Shown here piece after piece: positions 1-7,413 of a stretch of 12,321 bases of DNA. A program made the position numbers and the translations under genes. Origin of the DNA: JAXIHJ01 sp034189755 (GTDB taxonomy: Bacteria > Planctomycetota > Phycisphaerae > SM23-33); contig JAXIHJ010000075.1 in the NCBI GenBank assembly GCA_034189755.1, positions 1 to 12,321 of the forward strand, written 5' to 3'. The notes below the pieces were generated by a model, which worked only from the letters and a program-made list of their open reading frames with translations, had not been told where the DNA came from and searched no databases. The number at the start of each line of letters is the position of its first letter. The stretch's first letter is position 1.

Positions 1-1650
1 CTCGGCCAGCATATCGGCGGCCTCGGCTTCGGCCTGGTATCGCATCTGGTCCTGTTTGCGTTCGGCCTTGAGCACGTCCTGGAACGCCGGCGCCGCTTCC
101 GGCGGCGGATGCACGGCTAACATGCCGACGTAGGTAATCTCCACACCAAGCGAGAGGTTGTCGGCTTCTTCCTGAATGCGCCGCTTCAGCTCGGCGGCGG
201 CGCGTCGCCGGCCATAGGTCATAATCGCCTCCGGCCGATCCGCCGCCTTCTCGCCGGCCGGGGCGTTCAGCGTCGCGCTGGCGCAGTAGCGAACCATCTC
301 GCGAGAGGCAATCTGCTCCAGCATTCTTTCGGCATCCTGCATCCGGCGGTAGTAGTCGTATACGTTGTGAACCCGGTACTGGACCGGCACGACCAGCCGA
401 ATAATGCTGACCGGCGGGCGCTTGTCCGCTTCGCGGGCCTCACGGGCCGGTACGGGATTGGCCACCAGAAAATTCAGCTCCTTGCGCCGACCGTGCTCTT
501 CGGTCCAGAGGTACAGCTCGCGTCCCTTGACGAATGCAGCCCTTCGCTCTTCGGCGCTGCGGGCCGGACCGGCGCCGAGGAGAATCTCGTGCACCTTGCC
601 GGTCTGGAATCGCATGGCGGTATCGATCGGCCAGGGCCATTTCAGGTGCAGTCCAGGCCGGAGCGTTCGCTCGGCCGGATCAGCCCGGCCCCAGTGAAGC
701 ACGATGTACTGCTCGCCTTCACGCACCACCACCAGGCTGCTCATGGCGAAAAGCACCACCACGCCGAAAATCAGCAGCGGGCCAAACGCCCGCCCGATTA
801 GTTGATAAAACCACGTCTTGGAGACCTCGAAGCCAAACTGGTAATTCAGCGTCTCGGCGACGGAGTGGCCGACCTTGCTCGGCTCGGCAATGAGGTTCAG
901 CAGCCGGCTGTCGAAACTCGGGCGGTGCTCCTGTCCGGGCAGTCGAGGACGGTACAAATCCAACACGAAGTTCAACAGCAACTCCGCCGCCAGAACGAGC
1001 TGGACGATCGGGATGACATATGCGGCGATCGCGTCCACGTACCCGTAGCCCTGCGAGGCGGACAGCAAGGCGGCTACAACGCCTGCTATGGCCAGCACGT
1101 TTACCAGCAGGTAGCTTCCGGCAGCCCGCAGCAGGCGCCACTGCCGCTCGCTGCTCATCCCAATGGCATATCGACTGAACAGAAACGCCAGAAACCCAAT
1201 CAGCAGCAGAAACAGCACAGCCGGTGCGGCCTGGGTCAATTCGGCGGCCTGGGTGTTCAAAAGGTATCGCATCGCCACTGCGCCGGCGGCTGCGTGCATA
1301 CAAGCCCAGAGTATCGTAAAGATTGGAACGACCCATCGCTCCATCCACGCCAGCCGCCTGGCCGCTGGGCGGTGGTCCGCCTCCTGATCACCGGTAAAGA
1401 TCGTGCCGCCACCGCCGGCATGAGCGGCGATGTCTTCCAGTTCTTCCGCCTCGCGCCGCTCGAGCTGGCGGCAATAGAACAGCACCAACACCATCAGCCA
1501 GACCGCAAGTCCCGCCGCCAGCAGCCACGTGCACGACATCGCCGCCAGCGACCCCGTCGCAAGCCAGACCGCAAGCATTACGGCCGCAAAAATCACCTGC
1601 AACACGAGGCCGGCAACCGCCATGTTTTTTCCGCGTTTCTGTGTAATCAT
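1..1650 (-). CDS. hflK: HflK-like SPFH/band 7 membrane protein, N-terminal 550 residues (3' end beyond window)
   Basis: The minus-strand frame is open from an ATG at 1650 to the window edge, 550 codons without a stop. The SPFH domain starts near residue 304 with the HflK/HflC-type opening VVREGEQYIVLHWGR (308-322), then RPGLHLKWPWPID (331-343) and the later conserved block VPVQYRVHNVYDYY (421-434). The end is Ala/Glu/Lys-rich, as in the SPFH coiled coil. In HflK/HflC this family forms a membrane scaffold that controls the FtsH protease. Unlike E. coli HflK, which has one N-terminal membrane helix, this protein has about 285 preceding residues with roughly six hydrophobic segments (about 11-31, 40-59, 107-129, 142-159, 178-197, 204-230) before the usual helix (about 289-308). 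GAGGAG lies 11 nt before the ATG; Met10 is an alternative start. A partner SPFH gene such as hflC would be expected just past the left edge. Family assignment is firm; the exact role is inferred. Confidence 0.85.
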   Translation of the reverse strand, partial: MITQKRGKNMAVAGLVLQVIFAAVMLAVWLATGSLAAMSCTWLLAAGLAVWLMVLVLFYCRQLERREAEELEDIAAHAGGGGTIFTGDQEADHRPAARRLAWMERWVVPIFTILWACMHAAAGAVAMRYLLNTQAAELTQAAPAVLFLLLIGFLAFLFSRYAIGMSSERQWRLLRAAGSYLLVNVLAIAGVVAALLSASQGYGYVDAIAAYVIPIVQLVLAAELLLNFVLDLYRPRLPGQEHRPSFDSRLLNLIAEPSKVGHSVAETLNYQFGFEVSKTWFYQLIGRAFGPLLIFGVVVLFAMSSLVVVREGEQYIVLHWGRADPAERTLRPGLHLKWPWPIDTAMRFQTGKVHEILLGAGPARSAEERRAAFVKGRELYLWTEEHGRRKELNFLVANPVPAREAREADKRPPVSIIRLVVPVQYRVHNVYDYYRRMQDAERMLEQIASREMVRYCASATLNAPAGEKAADRPEAIMTYGRRRAAAELKRRIQEEADNLSLGVEITYVGMLAVHPPPEAAPAFQDVLKAERKQDQMRYQAEAEAADMLAE

Positions 1651-1773
1651 CCCTAAAGCTTCTCCTCAACAGGCGATAATGCTACAATCCCTGTCAAGCT
1701 CGCAAAACTTTTTCGGCCCCGGCTTCGTAGGACCGGTAGTACCAAAACCCGCGTAAAGGAAAACGCCGCCGCC
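1651..1773. other. Divergent intergenic region between the SPFH gene and the ABC permease gene
   Basis: These 123 bp must hold the promoters for both outward-facing genes. A perfect TTGACA is present on the minus strand at 1697-1692, but no good -10 hexamer lies 16-18 bp downstream. On the plus strand GATAAT (1674-1679) and TACAAT (1683-1688) look like -10 elements but lack a matching -35. I see no operator-like palindrome. Confidence 0.4.
1662..1667 (-). promoter_or_regulatory. Ribosome binding site for the HflK-like gene
   Basis: GAGGAG on the minus strand, 11 nt before the ATG at 1650. The spacing is slightly long, but it is the best Shine-Dalgarno match near this start and favours it over the in-frame ATG nine codons downstream. 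Confidence 0.5.
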
Positions 1774-3171
1774 ATGGTTCGATTCTGGTCTATCTGTCGA
1801 AACACGTTCGTGCAGACTATTCGCCAGCCGATTTTCGGCATCCTGGTGCTGTTGACGTTCGGAGTGCTGGTGCTCGACGTACCACTGACCGGCTGGACGA
1901 TGGGCACCGATTACCATGAATCTGATCAGAAGATGCTGGAAAACCTCGGCCTCAGCACGCTGTTGATCGCGGGGCTGCTGGTGGCGGCGTTCAGCGCATC
2001 GGCCGTTCTCAGCCGCGAAATCGAAGACCGCACCGCCCTGACGGTTATCTCCAAGCCGGTTTCCCGCGCCACGTTCGTAGCGGGCAAGTTCGCCGGTGTA
2101 GCCGGCGCCGTGGCTGTTGCGTTCTACCTTTGCGGGCTGGTGTTTCTGATGACGGTCCGCCACAAAGTCATGCCGTCGGCCTCCGACGTCTACGACTGGC
2201 CGGTCATCGTATTTGGTTGCTCGGCCCTGGCGCTTGCAATATTGACTGCGATGGCGGGCAATTATCTTTTCGGCTGGACGTTCACCTCCGCGACCGTATG
2301 GCTGGCCCTGGTGCTGCTTTCGGCGGCCATGGGCCTGGTCGCGTTCATCGGCAAGGGCTGGCAAATCGTTCCGTTCGGCCAGGATATCCGCCCGCAACTG
2401 CTGGTCGGTGCGGCGCTGACGTTCATGGCCGTGCTTATTTTCGTGGCTGTGGCGGTGGCGGCCAGCACACGGCTCGGACAGGTCGCCACGCTGTTGGTCT
2501 GTGTGGGTGTTTTCTTTGTCGGCTCGATACATCCATTTTTGTTCGGCCGATGGGCTGCGGAAGTTCCAGCCGCAGGCATACTGGGCTGGGTCGTGCCGAA
2601 CCTGCGTTATTTTGACCCGCAGGACCCCCTGACCAGCGAAGAGGCCATCACGCTGAAATACGCCCTGTTGGCTGCGGGCTACTGCCTCTGTTACGTCGCG
2701 GGCGTGCTGGCCGTAGGCATGGGGCTGTTCCAGCGCCGCGAATTGCAGGCCCAGGCGTCTTCGGCCTCGCTGCCCGGGCTGGTGAACCTGATGGCCTGGG
2801 CGGGGCGGGCGGTCGCCTTGCTGGCTGTCATCATCAGCGCGTCGCTGCTGTCGGTCTATCTGCATCCGGAAAAGTGGGACACTCGCGTCAATTTGTTCGC
2901 CGCGGGCCTGATTGTGGTGGCGGCCTTGACATGGATACTGTGGGGCTTTTTCGCTCGCGGCGTGCGATGGAGCTATTGGCTCGTAGCGCTGCCGGCAGCG
3001 GGCGTATTGGCCCGAAGCGCGGCCCTGCTGGGCTGGCCTGATAAGTTTTCCGCACTCAGTTTCGGCGACCGGGCGGCGCACGTTACAGTCGAGGCGGCGA
3101 TTGCAGCCGTCGTGCTTGTCATACTTGTTCTGCCCAGAACGCGTCGTCATTTCAAATCACTTTCGCCGTAG
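1774..3171 (+). CDS. ABC-2 type transporter permease
   Basis: A 465-residue, very hydrophobic protein with about ten or more candidate membrane helices. The first is near residues 20-36, followed by an extracytoplasmic stretch (about 37-58) and a helix near 60-78. Just after that comes the diagnostic ABC-2 permease segment SREIEDRTALTVISKPVSRA (80-99), a pattern typical of membrane subunits that act with an NrtA/CcmA-type ATPase. It would form the channel half of an exporter in the inner membrane; the substrate cannot be read from sequence. No ATPase subunit lies in the window, since the neighbours on both sides are on the opposite strand, so its partner must be encoded elsewhere. AAAGGA is about 13 nt before the ATG, a weak fit. 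The gene ends 14 bp from the 3' end of the convergent metal ATPase gene. Family is confident; role is not. Confidence 0.82.
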   Translation: MVRFWSICRNTFVQTIRQPIFGILVLLTFGVLVLDVPLTGWTMGTDYHESDQKMLENLGLSTLLIAGLLVAAFSASAVLSREIEDRTALTVISKPVSRATFVAGKFAGVAGAVAVAFYLCGLVFLMTVRHKVMPSASDVYDWPVIVFGCSALALAILTAMAGNYLFGWTFTSATVWLALVLLSAAMGLVAFIGKGWQIVPFGQDIRPQLLVGAALTFMAVLIFVAVAVAASTRLGQVATLLVCVGVFFVGSIHPFLFGRWAAEVPAAGILGWVVPNLRYFDPQDPLTSEEAITLKYALLAAGYCLCYVAGVLAVGMGLFQRRELQAQASSASLPGLVNLMAWAGRAVALLAVIISASLLSVYLHPEKWDTRVNLFAAGLIVVAALTWILWGFFARGVRWSYWLVALPAAGVLARSAALLGWPDKFSALSFGDRAAHVTVEAAIAAVVLVILVLPRTRRHFKSLSP

Positions 3172-3185
3172 GGGCGTTCTCATCG

Positions 3186-5168
3186 TCATGTCGCCGGCAC
3201 GGCCTCGAGCCTTGCACGCGGTGCGGGCGGGGCCGAAGGCTCTTCGTCGCGGTGCAGTTCCTCGCCGAACCGGACCAGCCGGGCGCTGTTGAAGATGACA
3301 ACCGTCGCAGCCAGCATGTGCAGCAGCGCAGCCCAGACGGGTGCGACGGCGCCGAGAGCGGCCAAAATCTCGAAGGCCACGATGAAGGAAATGCCGAAGA
3401 TAAGATTCTGATGCACAACGCTTATTGTCCGACGACTGAGCCTGATGAGAAACGGCAGGCGTCGCAGGTCGTTGTTCATCAGTGCTACGGTCGCCGAGTT
3501 GATAGCCACGTCGCTGCCGGCGGCGCTCATCGCGATGGACAAGTCGCCCGCAGCCAGCGCCGGTGCGTCGTTGACGCCGTCGCCCACCACTGCGACACGA
3601 TGGCCCTGCCGCCTAAGAGAATCCACCAGTTCGAGTTTGTCAGCCGGCAGAATTTCCGCCTGAACCTCCGTACAGCCCATATCCTTCGCGACGCGACGCG
3701 CAACCGACCAGCGGTCGCCGGTAACCATCACCATCTCTCGCATGCCAAGCTCGCGCAGCTCCTCAAGCGCCTGGCGCGCCTCGGCGCGGGTGCGGTCTTC
3801 CATGCCTATCCAGCCCAGAAGCTTCTGATTACTGACGACGTACAACGTACTGAGTCCTTCCGGCTCGGCGTACTTGGGGTCATTCATCGCATCGAGGCTG
3901 ACGCCCTGGTCTTTTAGCCAACTGCTTCGGCCGACCAGAACGGTCCGCCCGTCCACTTCCGCCCGCACGCCCCGGCCTGGAATCTCCTCAAAATTCTCCG
4001 GCTCGCTCAGCATGACCCTTGCCTTTTCGGCTACGGCCACCACGGCGCGGGCGACCGGATGCTTGGAAAGATGCTCCGCCGATGCCGCGGCGGCTAACAG
4101 TTCCGCACCGTCGACGCCGCCGGCAGGCATCATCCGGGTAACCGATAGTTCGCCGGTTGTCAACGTGCCGGTCTTGTCGAACACGAAGGCCGACAGGTTC
4201 TTCGCAAGCTCCAGGCTGGAGACGTCCTTAATCAGGATGCCGAGCCTCGCCGCACAGGAAAGCGCCGCAACCATGGCGGTCGGCACCGCCAGAATCAACG
4301 CGCACGGACAGGCCACCACGAGCATCGTTACGGTCCGCTCCAGGTCGCGCGTGAAAAACAACACGGCCCCGGCAATCATCAGGATGGTCGGAGTATAGTA
4401 GCCGGCATAGCGGTCGATCATGCGCATGATCGGAATACGGGTTCGCTCGGCCTGGAGGATCAGCTTCTGGACGCGGCCCAGCGTAGTGTCTGCGCCGGCA
4501 CGAGTTACTTTAACGTCCATAGCGCCGGCCATATTGTTCGTGCCGGCGAAGACCTCGTCGCCGACGGCCTTGTCAACGGGCAAAGACTCGCCGGTGATGT
4601 TCGCCTGATTAACAGACGACTGGCCGACTATCACCTCGCCGTCGGCGGGAATGTTGTCGCCCGGGCGAACGCGAACAACGTCCCCCGGCGAAAGCTCGCG
4701 CGGGTCCACCATCTCTTCAGTGCCGCCCCGCAGGCGATGGGCCTTTTTGGGCGCCAGGCGAACAAGGTGCTCGATGCTCGCCCTGGCGCCGAGCGCCGTT
4801 CGCGTTTCGATCAGGTTCGCCAGCAGCAAAAAGAACGCCACCGCACCGGCCGCCTTGTAGTCGATGGCCGTGATAGCCGCGATTACAGCCAGCGCGACCA
4901 GTTCGTCCATGTGCATATGTCCGTGAAAAAGGTGCTTGGCGGCATGAACGATAATCGGAACCCCCAGCAGCAGCGCCCCGACCAGGGCCAGCCAGTCGCT
5001 GTAGAAATTGTAATTCTTGCCGCCCTGGGTCATCGTCTGGCTGGCGAAGATAAAGTCCGCCACGTATGCGTTGACCACCAAAACCCCGCCCAGCAGGATG
5101 CCGACGATAAATATCGCCGCTCGGCCCGTCTGGGCCTCAACAGAGTCCTTCAAAATGTCATGGGCCAT
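3186..5168 (-). CDS. Heavy-metal translocating P1B-type ATPase
   Basis: A 660-residue inner-membrane pump that couples ATP hydrolysis to metal export. All core motifs are present: actuator TGES (192-195), CPC in the metal-conducting helix (287-289), phosphorylation site DKTGTLT (331-337), the HP dipeptide of the nucleotide domain (370-371), TGDR (483-486) and hinge GDGVND (529-534). About eight membrane helices fit the P1B layout: four in the first 120 residues, two around 260-300, two around 586-630. There is no N-terminal CxxC metal-binding domain; the N terminus goes almost straight into the first helix, and a His-rich stretch (H75, H79, H82, H84, H86) precedes helix 3. The last helix has His617 where Zn/Cd pumps carry Asp, so Zn/Cd versus another metal is open. 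Start chosen by GGAG six nt upstream. No metalloregulator gene is adjacent. Confidence 0.93.
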   Translation of the reverse strand: MAHDILKDSVEAQTGRAAIFIVGILLGGVLVVNAYVADFIFASQTMTQGGKNYNFYSDWLALVGALLLGVPIIVHAAKHLFHGHMHMDELVALAVIAAITAIDYKAAGAVAFFLLLANLIETRTALGARASIEHLVRLAPKKAHRLRGGTEEMVDPRELSPGDVVRVRPGDNIPADGEVIVGQSSVNQANITGESLPVDKAVGDEVFAGTNNMAGAMDVKVTRAGADTTLGRVQKLILQAERTRIPIMRMIDRYAGYYTPTILMIAGAVLFFTRDLERTVTMLVVACPCALILAVPTAMVAALSCAARLGILIKDVSSLELAKNLSAFVFDKTGTLTTGELSVTRMMPAGGVDGAELLAAAASAEHLSKHPVARAVVAVAEKARVMLSEPENFEEIPGRGVRAEVDGRTVLVGRSSWLKDQGVSLDAMNDPKYAEPEGLSTLYVVSNQKLLGWIGMEDRTRAEARQALEELRELGMREMVMVTGDRWSVARRVAKDMGCTEVQAEILPADKLELVDSLRRQGHRVAVVGDGVNDAPALAAGDLSIAMSAAGSDVAINSATVALMNNDLRRLPFLIRLSRRTISVVHQNLIFGISFIVAFEILAALGAVAPVWAALLHMLAATVVIFNSARLVRFGEELHRDEEPSAPPAPRARLEAVPAT

Positions 5169-5430
5169 GCTTCACTCCGCGAAATGACGTTGAACAAACC
5201 TTTTACGACCCGCCGGGCGGGCAGGTTCTTCAGAAAACAGAATTTTAGCGATTAAGCACAGTATTAGAAACCTTTAGAACAATACCGGACCGGCCATGGT
5301 TTGCAAGCGCAGGTTTCAGTGCACACCGGCCATTTCCGCACAATAGCGCGCCCGGCAATTTGCTGCCTGCGATAATTGCTGGCCTCCGAAGGCACATCAT
5401 GACGTAAAATAGAATAGAAAGTCGGTCAAT
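5169..5430. other. Divergent intergenic region between the metal ATPase and PTPS/QueD genes
   Basis: This 262-bp stretch has lower GC than its flanks and carries the start signals of two divergent genes. On the minus strand the ATPase leader contains a GC-rich palindrome, CCCGCC/GGCGGG with a one-base centre (5209-5221), flanked by AACCT (5197-5201) and AGGTT (5223-5227), which could pair. On the plus strand TAAAAT (5405-5410) and TAGAAT (5410-5415) are AT-rich -10 candidates without a convincing -35. I see no small gene or clear metalloregulator operator. Confidence 0.4.
5175..5178 (-). promoter_or_regulatory. Ribosome binding site for the P1B ATPase gene
   Basis: GGAG on the minus strand, six nt before the ATG at 5168. 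The spacing is good and supports this start codon. Confidence 0.6.
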
Positions 5431-5835
5431 ATGTACGAAGCAACCGTGGAACATGAATTTATCGCTCGGCACGCCATTCGGCTGGCCGACGGCGGCTTTG
5501 AGGACGCCCACGAGCATACGTGGCGTGTAACGGCGATTTTTCAGGCCGAGAAGCTGGATGAGGCCACCGGCGTCGTCATCGACTTCGTGAAGGTGCAGCA
5601 GGCCATGGCCTCTATCGCCGCGGACCTGGACGGGCGAGACCTCAACACACTGCCCGAGCTGGCCGGGGCGTCCGGTTCCGCCGAGCGCGTCGCAGAGGTT
5701 TTCGCCGGACGGCTCATCGAGGCGCTCGGTGAGGCCGGCAAAACGCTGGTCCGCCTGGCCGTCACCGAAGCTGCTGGATGTAGTGCGGCGTTTTACCCTA
5801 ACCGGGGCCGAAACCGCTCAGCCGGCGGAGCTTGA
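5431..5835 (+). CDS. PTPS/QueD-family (6-pyruvoyl-tetrahydropterin synthase-like) protein with altered active site
   Basis: A 134-residue protein of about the usual QueD length (E. coli about 120). The three zinc-ligand histidines of the family are present: His14 in FIARHAIRL, and His27 and His29 in DAHEHTW. Also matching are GVVIDFVKV (47-55), the LxxxDLN region (about 66-72) and Glu113 in VTEAAGCSA. The family converts dihydroneopterin triphosphate in queuosine, biopterin or folate routes. Two normally catalytic residues are missing. The Cys four residues before the HxH is Phe23, with Glu24 one place later as in PTPS-III enzymes. The His of the LDH motif is Gly68. No queC, queE, folE or folate gene is adjacent; mcsA follows after 43 bp on the same strand. 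The C-terminal tail (about 124-134) is not family-like. Only a weak purine-rich RBS precedes the ATG. Family confident, activity uncertain. Confidence 0.8.
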   Translation: MYEATVEHEFIARHAIRLADGGFEDAHEHTWRVTAIFQAEKLDEATGVVIDFVKVQQAMASIAADLDGRDLNTLPELAGASGSAERVAEVFAGRLIEALGEAGKTLVRLAVTEAAGCSAAFYPNRGRNRSAGGA

Positions 5836-5867
5836 CGCTTTGGGAGACTCGGATTACCATGACCTTT

Positions 5868-5873
5868 GAGGTG
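5868..5873 (+). promoter_or_regulatory. Ribosome binding site for mcsA
   Basis: GAGGTG five nt before the ATG at 5879, the clearest Shine-Dalgarno in the window. It fixes the mcsA start. Confidence 0.65.
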
Positions 5874-5878
5874 TTGTT

Positions 5879-6370
5879 ATGAAGTCCAAATGTGATAACT
5901 GCGACCGGCCGGCGACGGTCTATCTGACGGAGATTACCGACGGCCAGAAAATCGAAAAGCACCTGTGCGAGAAGTGCGCAGCGGCGGAAGGTATCACCAT
6001 CCAGGCCAACGTGCCTATCAGTCAGCTCCTGCAGGACTTCATCCTCCAGAGCAGCGAGTCAGGCGAGGAGACACTGAGCATGAGCTGCGAAATATGCGGG
6101 ATGCGATTCTCTGAGTTTATCGAGAAGAAGCTGCTGGGCTGCCCGCACGATTACGACGCGTTCGAGACGGCGCTGGTCGGCCTGCTGGAGCGGGAGCACG
6201 AAGGCGCTTCGCAGCACATGGGCAAAGTGCCGCACCGGGCCGGCAGCGATCAGAAAAAGCAGAACGCCATGCTCCGCCTGCGGGCACAACTAACCGGCGC
6301 GATCGCCGTGGAGGATTACGAGCGGGCGGCGGCACTGCGAGACCAGATCAGGGAGCTTCAGAAACTATGA
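5879..6370 (+). CDS. mcsA: McsA, zinc-binding activator of the protein arginine kinase McsB
   Basis: A 163-residue protein with the full McsA architecture. The first zinc site is CxxC (Cys5, Cys8) plus CxxC (Cys30, Cys33). The second is CxxC (Cys70, Cys73) followed by GCPHDY (87-92), where Cys88 is present and the usual last Cys is replaced, with His90 the likely fourth ligand. The segment SQHMGKVPHR (111-120) is conserved in McsA, and a UVR domain occupies about 128-163 (EDYERAAALRDQIRELQ). In Firmicutes, McsA binds McsB and stimulates its kinase activity, and the complex feeds ClpCP and controls CtsR. The stop codon overlaps the mcsB start as ATGA, so the two are translationally coupled. 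No ctsR or clpC lies next to them, unlike the Bacillus operon. Identification is firm from domains plus the mcsB neighbour. Confidence 0.92.
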   Translation: MKSKCDNCDRPATVYLTEITDGQKIEKHLCEKCAAAEGITIQANVPISQLLQDFILQSSESGEETLSMSCEICGMRFSEFIEKKLLGCPHDYDAFETALVGLLEREHEGASQHMGKVPHRAGSDQKKQNAMLRLRAQLTGAIAVEDYERAAALRDQIRELQKL

Positions 6371-7413
6371 CACTCGCCGACCTGACCCAGCGAGCCGGGG
6401 AGTGGCTCCGCGGCGCCGGGCCGCTGCACGACGTCGTTATCTCCTCCCGCGTACGCCTGGCTAGGAACCTGGCGGGGATGCCGTTCCTCGCACGATGCGG
6501 CGAGCAGCAGCAACGCGAACTGGAAAAAAAACTACGCGAGGACATCTTCGCTGCAAACCTGGCCAAAGGGATGTTCTACGTGGACATCAATGCCGCCTGT
6601 GAGCTGGACCGCCAACTGCTGGTCGAGCGACATCTCATCTCACGCCAGCATGCCGAGTCGAATCATCCACGCGGCGTAGCCGTCAGCAGCAGTGAAACCA
6701 TCGCCATCATGGTCAACGAGGAAGACCACCTCCGCATACAGGTCCTGCGGAGCGGAATGCAGTTGGCCGACGCGGAAGACCAAATCAACCGCCTCGACGA
6801 TACGCTTGAAGAGCGTTTGGATTTTGCTTTCCACAGCCGCTACGGCTACCTGACCGCCTGCCCCACCAATGTCGGGACGGGATTGCGAGTCAGCGTCATG
6901 CTGCATCTGCCGGCACTGAAGATGACCGGGCGAATCGACAAGGTCATCCACGCCGCACGCGATATGCACATGGCGATCCGCGGGCTGTACGGCGAGGGCA
7001 CCGAAGCTAGCGGAGATTTCTTCCAGGTCTCCAACCAGACCACACTCGGCAAAAGCGAGGACCAGATTATCGAAGAGTTCCGCTCACACACCGTTCCCAA
7101 TATCATCGAGTATGAACGACGCGCAAGGCGGTCGCTGCAAAAGCGGCAAACGGCAAAACTCGACGATAAGGTCCATCGGGCGCTGGCGCTGCTGAGAGCG
7201 GCCAGAACCATGAGTTCCGACGAGACGTTGTACCTCCTGTCGCTCGTCCGCCTGGGTGTGAATATCGGGCGGGTCGAGGACGTCAAATTGGAGACCATTA
7301 ACCAGTTGTTCCTGCTGACCCAGCCGGCCCATCTTCAGAAAACCCTCGGCCATGAACTGAACGACAACGAACGCGACGAGGCAAGGGCACAGTTCATCCG
7401 GAAACGACTCTAA
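6367..7413 (+). CDS. mcsB: McsB, protein arginine kinase
   Basis: A 348-residue ATP:guanido phosphotransferase-family enzyme, close to Bacillus McsB in length. It transfers phosphate from ATP to arginine side chains of cytoplasmic proteins; in Bacillus this marks them for ClpCP degradation. Visible motifs are SSRVRLARN (26-34, nucleotide binding), SSSETIAIMVNEEDHLR (107-123, with the acidic guanidino-binding residues), CPTNVGTGLR (165-174, with the reactive Cys165), RGLYGEG (205-211) and SNQTTLG (222-228). The C-terminal RDEARA (336-341) matches RDxxRA, the phospho-arginine-binding pocket that allosterically activates McsB and is absent from creatine and arginine kinases. This separates it from metabolic phosphagen kinases. 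It overlaps mcsA by four bases. An inverted repeat starts directly after its stop codon and may end the transcript. Confidence 0.95.
   Translation: MTLADLTQRAGEWLRGAGPLHDVVISSRVRLARNLAGMPFLARCGEQQQRELEKKLREDIFAANLAKGMFYVDINAACELDRQLLVERHLISRQHAESNHPRGVAVSSSETIAIMVNEEDHLRIQVLRSGMQLADAEDQINRLDDTLEERLDFAFHSRYGYLTACPTNVGTGLRVSVMLHLPALKMTGRIDKVIHAARDMHMAIRGLYGEGTEASGDFFQVSNQTTLGKSEDQIIEEFRSHTVPNIIEYERRARRSLQKRQTAKLDDKVHRALALLRAARTMSSDETLYLLSLVRLGVNIGRVEDVKLETINQLFLLTQPAHLQKTLGHELNDNERDEARAQFIRKRL

Noticed and set aside
802..1656. A 284-codon plus-strand frame across the left end
   Set aside because: It lies antisense to the HflK-like SPFH gene, which has clear family motifs. The plus-strand product is Gln/Arg/His-rich and matches nothing.
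1692..1697. Perfect TTGACA on the minus strand upstream of the SPFH gene as a promoter
   Set aside because: No acceptable -10 hexamer lies 16-18 bp downstream; the nearest AT-rich hexamer is about 10 bp away. Not enough to call a promoter.
1666..3150. A 494-codon minus-strand open frame opposite the ABC permease gene
   Set aside because: Its product is rich in Gln, Arg, His and Asp with no domain or membrane pattern, while the plus strand encodes a coherent permease with a diagnostic motif. It is an antisense shadow of GC-rich codons.
3172..3185. A terminator between the ABC permease and metal ATPase genes
   Set aside because: The 14-bp gap contains no inverted repeat or T-run.
6367..7413. 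Metabolic arginine or creatine kinase as the identity of this gene
   Set aside because: The RDxxRA phospho-arginine pocket, the length and the mcsA overlap identify McsB instead.
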